From assembly GCA_028386065.3 (NCBI GenBank), contig JAKUCV010000994.1:44304-108303 (forward strand): a DNA stretch of 64,000 nucleotides, in the 5' to 3' direction. The stretch comes from Turnera subulata (lineage: Eukaryota; Streptophyta; Magnoliopsida; Malpighiales; Passifloraceae). A model generated the notes under the pieces. That model was not told where the DNA came from and did not search any database. It worked only from the letters and a program-made list of their open reading frames with translations. Of the stretch, positions 37,303 to 47,967 are shown in pieces (the stretch's first letter is position 1; every line of letters starts with the position of its first letter). The position numbers and the translations under genes were made by a program.

Positions 37303-38356
37303 TCCTATTTCCTTCCTGCATAACTTATACATCCCGCATCCGGAATTCTTAAAGTGCCAAGTTGGATTGAAGAATTAATTAATTATCCCCTTCTTCCCCA
37401 TTTCTTTGGATCAACACGAAGCCACCCTATTCAGCAAATGCTGAAATGTCGTATACTGGTTGAATAGGAGAACACAGAATTCTTAAATATGCAAAACCAT
37501 CTTTGGTCCTGGGTAATTCAAGACCATCGTTAAAAGAGGGGATAGCTCCAGAAGTCAGTTCTGTTGACAAATTATACTTTGCATCCGCAAGAATTGCCAG
37601 GGTTCAGAATTAGGGCTAACTACACTTCAGCTAAGCCAAAAGACCGAGAAAGATATGGAATGTACTGCCCTAGAACCAAGATCCGTCATCTAAAATCTAG
37701 TGTTCCTATTTCTTTAATTAAAATTGAGACTCTGACATCCTTCAAACTTAATAGTTATTTTTTCTACACTGTGTTAGAGGTGTAACTCCACTGTAGATGT
37801 GGTCTTAACCGTTAGGTTTTCAAGGCTGGCCCTGATTTTGTGGATTGCGGAATGGTAATAGTTTTTCTGTGTACTAAAACCAATAGCCAATTGTATAAGT
37901 AAGATATAAAGAAAGGAGTGAGTATACATTTGTAACTTCAACTCTCAAAAGGCAAAGAGCAATCGGGATCAATCAGAAAGAGAGAATATGTCAACTCTAA
38001 GTTTATGAAGAGTGGAACCAAAAAAGCTACAAGAAAAGGGCATTGAGGACATTAGCTAATAATTGGTCAATATCCTTCGGTAGATGCCTGTGAGAGCAAG
38101 AAGCGAACTGTTTGTCTGATACAATTCTACAGTACTTTGTATGCTAAACATAGAATTTTATAAATGTTATGGTAAACGATTTTTACTCCTTGGGTTTGAG
38201 ATATTTAAAAAGAAAAAAAAGAACAAAATAAATTGAAATCTTAAACTGGCATGGGAAAGGGAGAAAACCATCCTCTCCGTGTCAAAGCTTCAGTTTGCCA
38301 ATCTTCTGGGAGGACGATTTAGGGGGTCTAATTGATATGGCAAATCAAACTTTCCA
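37303..38356. other. Intergenic DNA between U2 copy 2 and PME copy 3
   Basis: Apart from the U2 fragment at 37617-37656 I see no gene or repeat. Frames at 37564-37785 run through the U2 fragment and are not protein. Confidence 0.5.
37617..37656 (-). pseudogene. U2 snRNA 5' fragment (pseudogene)
   Basis: On the minus strand about 40 nt resemble the U2 5' end: ATATCTTTCTCGGTC, then TTTTGGCT and GTGTAGT, with several substitutions. It stops before stem II, and no upstream element or 3' box is present. Confidence 0.7.
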
Positions 38357-40399
38357 TTAATATAAACCAAAATGAACAGGTGAGCCAGTAGCTGTAATCC
38401 ATTCTCCTTCATAGAAACTCCCTACAGTAAATTTCTCGGCCTCGCTTTTTGTGATGACATGATATCCTGGCCACTTGACCCTGGATGTGGTCTTGGACCC
38501 AGCTCCTTTGTTGTTGAACTCTGCATAATACAGAGTCTTGAGCCCTTTCTCTCCTTCCCATGGCAGCCACCCGTCAGGGTGGATTATATCTTCAATTGTT
38601 GATTCCATAACAATTGTTCTTGAGTAATCCTTCCAGGGTCTTCCGAGGTAACTCTTGATCTTTTCTTTGACCGGAACAAGATCCGTGTCTGGTTCAATGC
38701 GACAATTCTGAAGCACAATTGCTGTGTGCTCATGCTCGTCGACCCTACCCTGAGCTGTGACAATGTTTTGTTGGTTGTCTAGTGGTTTCCTGACAATAAT
38801 TTGTGAGTTCTGGATGATGACAGCCGCGTCACCGAAGATGAAATCCACGGTGCCGACAATAACGCAGCTTCTGTAGAATTGGCGGTGAGTCTGCACATAG
38901 AGTGTGTCTTGGTACCCTTCGAAGCGGCAGTTCAGGAATATTGAACGATCTGCTTGGACCCTGAGAGCTACCGCCTGGTGCTTCTCTGGACCTGCTGTGT
39001 TCCTGAATCCCATTGCTTGGCCCACAAATCCTTCTCCCAAGACCACTGCAAAAACATTTATCACATGAGAAAAAAACATTTCACGGATTGCAAAACTGAA
39101 AGCAATTGGGAATTGGATTTCTATGCTAAGAACACAGTTAGAGGAATTAGTGATTTAAGCTAACATAAAAGTCTTAAAATGAAACTCTAGCCAGTTTCAA
39201 GCGATTAACATACCGAATGTTGCAGTACGGAAAGTCTGAACTCCGTCTACAAAATTTTTGTTACCAGTGACAATGGTTTTCTTGGATCCATCACCGTACA
39301 TGGTAATATTCACCATCTTCTTGTCCACCGTAACTGTCTCGTCATAAATTCCTTCTTTAACAAAGATGACATAGCTGCATTGAGATAAGTGGAAGATGTT
39401 AATTATGAGAAAAAATATAATAAAATCAATAAGAAACAAACTTGTTGAAAGATTGGTTATTGGTTAAAAGGTAGAAATTCCATACCGTCCTTCATACTTT
39501 CGTGGAAGGGCTGCCAATGCTTCAGTAATAGTTTTGAAGTCTCCGCTTCCATCTTTAGCGACCGTGACATTTGGCTTGGGCTTTTCTTTCTTCTCTGCCG
39601 CCTTCAAAATCCTTCTAGCCTCAGGGTTCATCCAGCTAGGAAGCCCATCCGCGTGTACTGAGGGTTTCTCTGCCAGAAGGTGACGGGAAGCGGCAGCTCC
39701 TGCGTTTTCAATCGACGCAATAAAAGAAGCCAACCCATCAACCATGGCCAGGGAATTGCTGGTGAGTTGTTTAGATTTGTTAAATGCCTTCTCCATGTCA
39801 GTCTTGGTTTGCCCATCAGGGAACCCATCAATGCAAGTCTGCTGATAAGACATGACCGCGCTTAGCCAATTGTTCAACTCCGGGGCTGTCTGGTTCATCT
39901 TTCCGTCGTTGGTGACTGTGATCGCGGAATAATCCAGCTCTTCCCTGGCATCCGCCATGAGCTCCCTGCAATCTTCAAATGCAGCTTCCTCCTTTGGGTT
40001 CTTGAGCTTGAAGGAGCCGGCCTTGGCTAACACCTGTTGAATCTCGTCGTCAACTGCTGTGATCGCTGCCTTGACAAGTTCTTTCGGAGACTTACCCTTC
40101 TCCTTGCTCAGGGTGTCGGTGCATAATTTCTGATTTTTGGTGGTGTTACATATCTTCTGTACAATCTTAGGCACATCTTCTTTCTCCTCTTTTTCTTTTT
40201 TGGGTTCTTTTTCGGGTGAGGATCCGGTATTTTTCTGATGGCTGTTGCTGCCGCTACTCGTTTGGGTGTTATTACTGGCGACCATGACGGCAACCGAGCA
40301 AGCAATCAAGAGGATGAGAAAGAAGCCTGCAACGGAAGCGATGATTAGCCTCTTCTTGTTAAAGACAACGGAAAGATAGGAAGAGGCAAGCCTATCCAC
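38357..40399 (-). CDS. Pectinesterase/pectinesterase inhibitor (type I PME), copy 3, no ATG at start
   Basis: Three exons, 39486-40399, 39214-39374 and 38357-39045 (TAA), join into 588 in-frame codons. The extra intron splits the front of the PME domain and is not present in copies 2 and 4. The N-terminal anchor LIIASVAGFFLILLIACSVAVMV indicates a type II membrane precursor. A Lys/Glu-rich linker, the PMEI region and the processing-type motif RRILK follow. Catalytic residues are Q382, Q404/D405 and D426, and the active-site block reads TVDFIFGD. The frame as aligned opens with GTG (GTG GAT AGG); an in-frame TAA lies 10 codons further up, and the first ATG is 39 codons in, after the anchor. 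Either a 5' exon is missing from my model, a non-ATG start is used, or the start codon has been lost. Confidence 0.85.
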
Positions 40400-40463
40400 T
40401 CGTTTTAGAACTTTCCGGTAAAAGCGAAATTAGGGAGATCTCCTGATAACGAGGAAAGGACTA

Positions 40464-40500
40464 CTAAGACAACTCCGTCTCCAGAGAGACGGAGTCTTAG
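40464..40500. promoter_or_regulatory. Strong hairpin in the leader of PME copy 3
   Basis: GAGACGGAGTCTTAG (40486-40500) pairs fully with 40464-40481, leaving a 2-base bulge and a 4-base loop. It lies about 65-100 bp upstream of the GTG that opens the frame, in the likely 5' UTR. The role is unknown. Confidence 0.65.
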
Positions 40501-42215
40501 TTTGATTCCGTCTCTCTTCCTTGCTCTACACATACATAACGAACCGGAGAAGCAAGGCTTCTACCTTTTGACTCTGGAATTCCAGCTTTATTCTTTAACA
40601 GGGGAAATGACAAAGGAGAGAGATCTGGACGGGAGCTTTTCAAGGTGTTCTATTTAAAAGTTAGTTATAAGGCTTTCCAAATTGGGGGACACAGGTCTGT
40701 CCCTTCTAACCGCATTTCCCGCGAATCCTGAGCCTTCAAATTTCGCAAGTTATAGTTAGGCGAAATCGCATCGCTTGGTCAATATTTGTCAAAATGGTGT
40801 ATTCACGCATTTTAGTCCTCCCCATCCAATTTAGCCTTCTTTCAATGAAACAGTCCGTGCTGTTTACATCTTTGTGTATGGGGTGTGGTAATAAATCAAA
40901 GCATCCGTTATGCACGGTTGATACAGGTTTTGGGGTTAGAACCAGCTTGTATTATTAGAAAATCTCCACTACATATTTGGTCGCTTTGTAGTTTTTCTTT
41001 TTCTCCCGAGACCAAGCAACCTTTGTCCTCTTCCATGTAATTCATAAAGTAGTCGGAAGGCAAAGAGTTTAAAACGTATTCCGGCGAGAAATTGCATCTT
41101 CAAATTGTTGGATAAAACTGTTATTGTCTGTACTTTGCTTCTTAACTTCCAAAAGCTAGAGCTTCACTTTGGTGTAGTTTTTTTCTGTCACGACTTCGAT
41201 TACTTTTTTTATGTGTTTTAGATTTCTTTCTTTTTTCTTTTGTTTTTGGTCTTCTATCTACTCGGACAGAATTTCAAATAGTGATTAGTGAATCCTTCAA
41301 AAAAAAAAAGAGAGAGAAAAAGAGTAAAAAAAAAAGGAGCAATCTTTGGGCCTTGAACTTGTTTTATTTGGGCAGTAAGCAGCCCAGAGTTTGAGTTACA
41401 TGAGATATTTTTACAAGAAACTGAACAACAATGAAAAAAATCACAATCTAAAAAATCGATAATTTTTTTTTACGGAAAGCAAAAAACACTAAAATGTACA
41501 ACCATTAAGTATCACATAAAATAATAACACCTTTTTTTGTCCAAATAAAATAATAACACATTTGTAGCTTAAAACATGTGAGCTAACATCCATACATTTG
41601 TTTACACAATGGCAGTTTATATATATTTGGTTATAATTTCTAAACTTGATGAATGTTTAATGATATATATTATCATTTAGAGCATAAAAATATTATTATA
41701 CTTGAATTTATAACACAATGATGATCATTTTTATGGTTTTATTTTTCTTGATTATATTTTCTTTATTACTAGAATTTCATAATACTGATTCAATAAGTAG
41801 AATAGGACAAAAATTTAGATGTATTCATCATGTACAGGTTACCAACTTACCGTCCACGGTTATACGTTATCAATATCATGCACACCGCAGACTCGGTCTT
41901 TGCCCAATTTGTAAGTGAAAGAGATATGCGTGGACGAAGGACTTGGATTTCAGTGTCAGAAGATATGGAGATCCCTAAACTCTAATCAGTGAACACAGGA
42001 CCTACAAAAGTCAAGTCCCCGTTATTACTGTATACGAAAGCAATAAAGGAAAGAGAAAGATGATGTTGATGGCAGGCACTCTTTTACAATATTTATTCCG
42101 GGGGCAATGTAGCATTATGTGGTGTTTTATTGGTTACATAGTTTTCGTAATTAACTATATCACGATGTTCAAATTATTCCACAGGTTTCATGAGAATTAC
42201 TAAGAAAGAAATTGA
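40501..42215. other. Intergenic DNA upstream of PME copy 3
   Basis: The first few hundred bases are PME upstream sequence. The rest is AT-rich without a recognisable gene. A 66-codon frame at 41718-41918 looks like chance. Confidence 0.5.
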
Positions 42216-44542
42216 AAAATTATTTTTTTTTTGATGAAAGAGGAGGGCATAGCCCGTAGATTAAACTAGGAAATTAGGAAACCAGTAGCAAAACATGGGG
42301 AAGAAAACCCCTGTACATCATGAAATAATAAATGCAAAAGAGTATCAGGTGGTTCCGACAAAATAACCAGGCCAGGGGGCCATGACAAAGCAGAACGAGC
42401 AATAGAATCGGCAACCTTATTAGTTTCTCGTAAAACAAACTTCAGTGAAACCTCCCAGCGACGCCTAAGAAGAGAACAAAGATGTTGGATCAATGCCTGA
42501 GGTAAATCCGGCACCGGCATTCCATCTCGAAGGAAAGAGATGAGTGTAAAAGAATCCGATTCCACCACCACCTTCCTATAACCACAGTTCCATGCCAATT
42601 CCAACCCAGCTTGGATAGCCTAACCTTCAGCATACAACGCTGATCCAGCACCAATAAAAGAACCGTAACCCGACAGCCACTCGCTAGCAGGACCCCGGAT
42701 CACACCCCCTGCACTAACATCTTTCGACTGCAAACAGGCACCATCCGCATTCACCTTCACCCACCCCTGTGCCGGGGGTACCCAGGCAACGTTCAAAGAG
42801 GAGCACAAGCCATTGAAGACTCCCCCTGCATCAAAAGCAACAGAAGTCACCTGAAGCTCTTCTAACCGGGCCATAACCTTATAAAACAAGCTAACAGAGG
42901 AAGCATAAACACCCTAAAAAACCCCAAGGTTCTGATCATGCCAAATCAAATGAATAGCCACCACAAAGAGAATCTCCCAGGACGTGGTAGCACAACTAGT
43001 CATAAAACACTTAGCAATATTACTCCTGCACCATCGATCAAAGTCCAAAGAGAAAAATAAGCCCCACGAACTCGGATTAAGAAGCCGCGTCCACAAGTTC
43101 TGGATCACCGGGCAGTCACGAAAGGTATGCAACAAAGTCTCAGGATGAGCCTGACAATGAGGACACAAGGAGGAAGGAGTCAAGCGTCGATGATTTCTCT
43201 CAACATTAGTTAACAGCTTCTCATGTACCACTAACCACAAATGAGACCGCACTCGTTGAGGAACCTTAAGCTTCCATATTTTCTTCCAAACAATCTCTTC
43301 CCCATCCCAATCTGCCGAACTTAATAAAGAATAAGCAGATGCGACCGTAAACCTGCCACCTGCGGTGCCTCCCCAACCCGCTGTATCCTGCGGCGCGTCC
43401 CCACGAGGAGGAGCAAAAGTAGCCAACTGCAAACAAGCATCCTCAGGGAGATACGGCAACAACATATCCCATCGCCACTGTCCCAGATGATCAACAAATT
43501 CCACAACTGCCCGTCCCACAAACTCAACAAGGAGCGGCTGAAGCACCAAAGATGATAACGGTACAGAATTAGAGCACCACAAATCCTCCCAAAAGCGAAT
43601 CGTCCTACCATTGCCCAAAGTCCAAACGACACCTCGTAACAGATTCTGCCATTGCTCACAAATACCCCGCCATAACGGGGAGCTCCTCGGCCGAACAAGA
43701 GTACTGGGATTAGGCTGGATTGTAACATTATACTTGGAGCTCAGAACATGGACCCACAATGAATTCTGGATATAAGAACACCCCACGCGAGCTTCATCAT
43801 AAAACAGTCATTCATTACACTAGTAGGCTGGATACCCAACCCACCCATCTCTTTGGGCTGAGAAATTGTCTCCCAATCAACCAAATGAACTTTCCGATTC
43901 TCCGCCGAACTACCCCAAATAAACTGCCGACAATGAGCATCCAGAGCTTGGCATATCCCTTTCGGTAATCTAGCCGTTTGCATAGTAAAAGCAGGCAAGG
44001 AAGTGAGCACCGACTAGACCAAAGTAATACGGCCAGCTAAGGATAAAGACCTAGCTTTCCACCCACTAAGTCGGCGAGAGGCCTTAGTTAGAATATCCTG
44101 ATAAGTAAACCGGGTGACCCGATCATGCAATAGTGGAACCCCCAGATACTTCCCCAAATTCGTCGTCAAAGGAATCTCACACACACTACTAAGTTGAGCA
44201 CCCAACTCGGCATCCACATTCTTAGAGCAAAATAATTTAGATTTCGGCCGACTCACCTTCTCACCAGAGGTAGCACAAAACAGGTCCAGACACTCCATCA
44301 TACATTCAGCTTGTTGGACAGAAGCTTCACCAAACAATAGTAAGTCATCGACAAAGAAAAGATGAGACAACAGAGGACCATCCCTTCCCAACATAATCGG
44401 CCGCCAACGCCCCTCCCGTACACTGTTAGAAATAATATGTCCTAACCGTTCCATACACAAAACAAACAAGTAAGGGGACAAAGGGTCACCCTGCCTTATA
44501 CCCCGAGAAGGACAGAAAACATCGGTAGGGCTGCCATTCCAG

Positions 44543-47500
44543 AGAACTGTAACGCCCCGGTTTTTCTCATTTTTTATTTATAAAAAAAATTCGGATTTCG
44601 GTAATGGAAATAAAATTAAATTATTTTCCATTGGATTTATTAAATATAGGCGGTAATGTGTCGCTTTAGAGCTTTGTCGGACCTAAAACGCGTTTCGGGA
44701 CGAAACACGACGTTTATCGTAGTTTTAGTTTAAACTACGTCGTTTTGGGGGTTTTGAGAAAAAAAAAGTCAACTGAGGCGGGTTGACCGCGCCAAGCCAA
44801 CGGCGTGTCGTCGGCTGGCGGGTCAAGCCTTAACCCCCAGCCTTCCTCTTCTTCTTTCTCCTTAGATTTTCTTTTTTCTTTCCTACCGTTTTCTTCTCCA
44901 CCCAGCCGTCACCCCCAACGGCTTTGTCTCCCACATTCTACCTTCATTCATGCCATCAACGGCATGATACTCACCACCTCTTCCTATTCCTTCCGATTTC
45001 TCCTTCTTCTTCGTCGTCTTTTCCTTTTCTTCTCCCCTCCAATCCGTTCCTGCAACCCATCTCGTCTGTCTTTCCTTTCACAAAACCCGCCGCCGCCACC
45101 CTTAGCTTCATCTCCCTCCTGACGCCACCGTCAACCATCTTTGTGCCGCCGCCACTGCACCGTGTGGAGAGGGTGGTTTTGAGGCACGAGCTTGGGCCGA
45201 AATCGCGAGGACAAAGGGCGGGTTGTCGCTGCCTTCACTGGTGAGCTTCAGTCTTCATTCTCCTCTTTCTCTTTCGTTTAAGTTTCGGTTGTATGTTGGC
45301 TGATTTGCATCGATCGGGTTTGGTGTTAATCAAATTGTTGGGTGTTGTTTGTTGTGTTTGATGGCGAGTTCGTGGGGGGGTTTTGGTTGTGGTGGTGCTT
45401 AGGTGCTGTATTGGTGTTGTCGGGTTTGTGTTATGGTCGAACGGTGGTGGTGTTTTGTGCGGGCGGTTGTTTTGTGGTTGCAGTGGTCGGGTTGGTGTTC
45501 GTCGGGGTGGATTCCGAGCTTGTGCGTAGTGGGAGTTGCTTCTTCGGGCAGAGGTGCTTCACGGCTCGGTTCTTGGTGGTGGACGGATTCCGGGCAGTGT
45601 GCGTTGTCCTCCGGGTAAGGAAGTAACCTCTCTGTCGTCTTTCAATACTGTTTGTGTTGATTGTCGGCTGAAAAAGTTTCCTTCCAGACTGTGGCAGTGT
45701 TTGTGTAGTGGTTCGGGTGGCTTTTGGTGTTTTCTGGCGAGCTGACCGGAATCCGGCGAGCGCGCACTGTTCCGGCGAGGGCTCGGGAATTTTCCGGCGA
45801 AGGCTCGGGTTCTGTCCGACGAACTGTACTTTCCCTTTTACGACTTTTAAACGGTATTATTCTAGTTTTGTCTCGGTTATGCGATGTATTTACATTTTGG
45901 AGTTTATTTACCGAAATACATTTATATTTATATATTTAGTGAATTGCGGTTTACCGAGAGCGGAGAGTTAGAGTGTGTGGCCGGGAGAACTTACCGACAC
46001 GTAGAGAATTTTGGCCGAATAACCTTGGGCTCGGGATGGCTTTAGGACGGTTTTTAGGAAAACCGAGCCCAGGCCTAATAATCTCAATTTGAAGCCTAGG
46101 TTGTTCAAATGGACTTAAAGTTATGGACTTAGGACCTATTCACAGATAATTAAATTCACGGACATTAAGAACGGGCTCGAAGCCCAATTTCATAATCGGT
46201 AAATATGGACTTAAGGAAGTGGGCCCGCGGCCCGGAATTTGTGATTTGGGATTTAGTGGGCTTTAGGCCCGAGAATTGTTAATGGACTTAAACCGATGAA
46301 CCTTAGATCCCTAATCGTTGGAGTTATGGAAGGAAAATATCCTTTCGGACTTAGACCCGGAAGTCTTATAATCGGATAGTTAGGGTCGGGAGTTACTCGA
46401 TTAGAACATACCATTAGCTTACATACACGTTTTTACTTCTAAAATTGGTTTAGTGATTATATTATGTACCGGTATTCAGGCACAGGAGATACCTCGGGAG
46501 CTGTAGACTCAGATCAGGAAGAAGTCATAATCTGCATTTTGAGGTGACATTACAAGTCTTTATATACATGTTTTTTGAATGCATGTTGGTGTGGTTTGTT
46601 TGTTTACTTGCCTTGTTTGCTACATGCGATGATTGGAATTGTATACCTGATTGTTCTCACATGCCTAATTTCTATATGAAAAACTGTTATGAAAAACTGC
46701 TTTGGTGATAGTGTGTGGTTATGGGCCGCAGGCCCGGATGAAACAGGGACACATACAATTCACACATCCCTGAAAGTCTGAGTGCACCCTCAGGTAGCTA
46801 GCGGCCACTCGAGATTTATCAGTGGTTTTTGGCCTCAGAATCTACCCCTTCTGAGGTTCGACATTTGGGTTTCACACCCTGATCTGATCAGATGCGCTAC
46901 CGAGACTTGACTCACAGTAGAGGGCCCATAATGATAATAATAATTATAACAATTAAAATATCGCATTGAATCTAAATAATAAGAACAATAATACAATAAG
47001 ATGTTTATGTGTTGGTGTGTGATTCTAATTTGCTTGTATGTTGTACTTGTGCTCGTGAACTACTCACCCTACGAGCATGACTTCACTTTCATGTATACTT
47101 AGACTTTTAATGTTCACTGAGTAGGCGACTCACATAATCGCCACCGTTGTTTTTCAGACTTTAGTTAGCGTGCTGTCACACTTATACTATCGACTCGGAG
47201 TTCAGACGCGGATACTGCAGCAGGTAGATGTGCATCATCTCTTGGTTGGATCCATAGGGCCATATGCATGTTATTTTCTACTTTGATTTTATTTATTACT
47301 TTCATCTTCCGCTGCATGAGAAATAATTCGAGATGTCATAAATGTTTTACCTCTATTTCGACGGTTTGCCGGAGCTTAATTTTGTGATATTATTTCGGCG
47401 TGATGCCGTGGTGGCTTACGACTTGATAAGCCGGTTGATCTCATTAATTTTTTTTATGACATCTCGTTGTTAATAAATTTTTATGGAAAATGTTTGTAAG

Positions 47501-47605
47501 CTGAGGCATTGGTATTCGTATCCCGGGTTTCAAGAGTATTTTGGTAACTCTTTTTCATTTAAATATTTTATTTTATTAAATTGGGGTACGGGCTTCCACA
47601 AGAAC
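44543..47605 (+). mobile_element. 3,053-bp solo LTR nested in LINE A
   Basis: The insert 44548-47600 starts TGTAACGCCCCGG and ends GGCTTCCACA. AGAAC stands on both sides (44543-44547 and 47601-47605). Removing the insert and one AGAAC brings the RT reading frame of the LINE back without change, so both ends are exact. No internal coding region is present. It includes a pyrimidine-rich and GC-rich block (44820-45240), GT-rich sequence (45340-45780) and a hairpin array (46744-46893). Frames called in these blocks are spurious. Confidence 0.9.
46744..46893. repeat. Array of short hairpins within the LTR
   Basis: Five short inverted repeats follow each other: CAGGGA/TCCCTG (46744-46772), TGAG/CTCA (46779-46792), CCTCAGAA/TTCTGAGG (46833-46856), GGGT/ACCC (46867-46879) and the palindrome ATCTGATCAGAT (46882-46893). 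Confidence 0.7.
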
Positions 47606-47967
47606 TCTCATCCGAGCAGTAGAAATACACTCTATAATCACCGAAACAATAGGGATCGGCACCTGAGCCAACAAAAGTGTCTCCTGTACAAAGCTCCACC
47701 GAATACGATCATATGCCTTCTCTAGGTCAATTTTCAAAGCCAACATACCAGACCCACTAGTTCGAGTCTTCATTGTATGAATAACCTCCTGAGCTATAAC
47801 AATATTATAAGTAATATGTCGACCAGGAACAAAACTGCACTGTTCAGGACACACCAGAGGGTCCATCACCCGCTTAAATCTAGAGGCCAACACCTTTGTA
47901 AAATTATTTTAATGCATAAAGCATACAACTTTTATCTTATTCCAACTCTTTTTCCTCTCCGCGACAG

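Larger units (their letters stand above)
42216..47910 (-). mobile_element. LINE A: 5'-truncated plant L1-like element, split by an LTR
   Basis: The LINE runs on the minus strand from 47899 to 42227 and is flanked by AAAATTATTTT (42216-42226 and 47900-47910). It ends in TTTCATC plus poly(A). In order it carries the middle of reverse transcriptase (47601-47899), then after the LTR the rest of RT with the FVDD catalytic box (44014-44547), the zinc-binding RT-associated region (42914-43786) and an RNase H domain (42266-42889, VKVNADGA). Stops at about 44013 and 42620 and frame changes show that it is dead. Without the LTR it is about 2.6 kb. It belongs to the same subfamily as the LINE at 47981. 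Confidence 0.92.

Noticed and set aside
44805..45971. Several plus-strand frames of 70-106 codons
   Set aside because: They are within the solo LTR and reflect pyrimidine-rich and GT-rich composition; no domain is seen.
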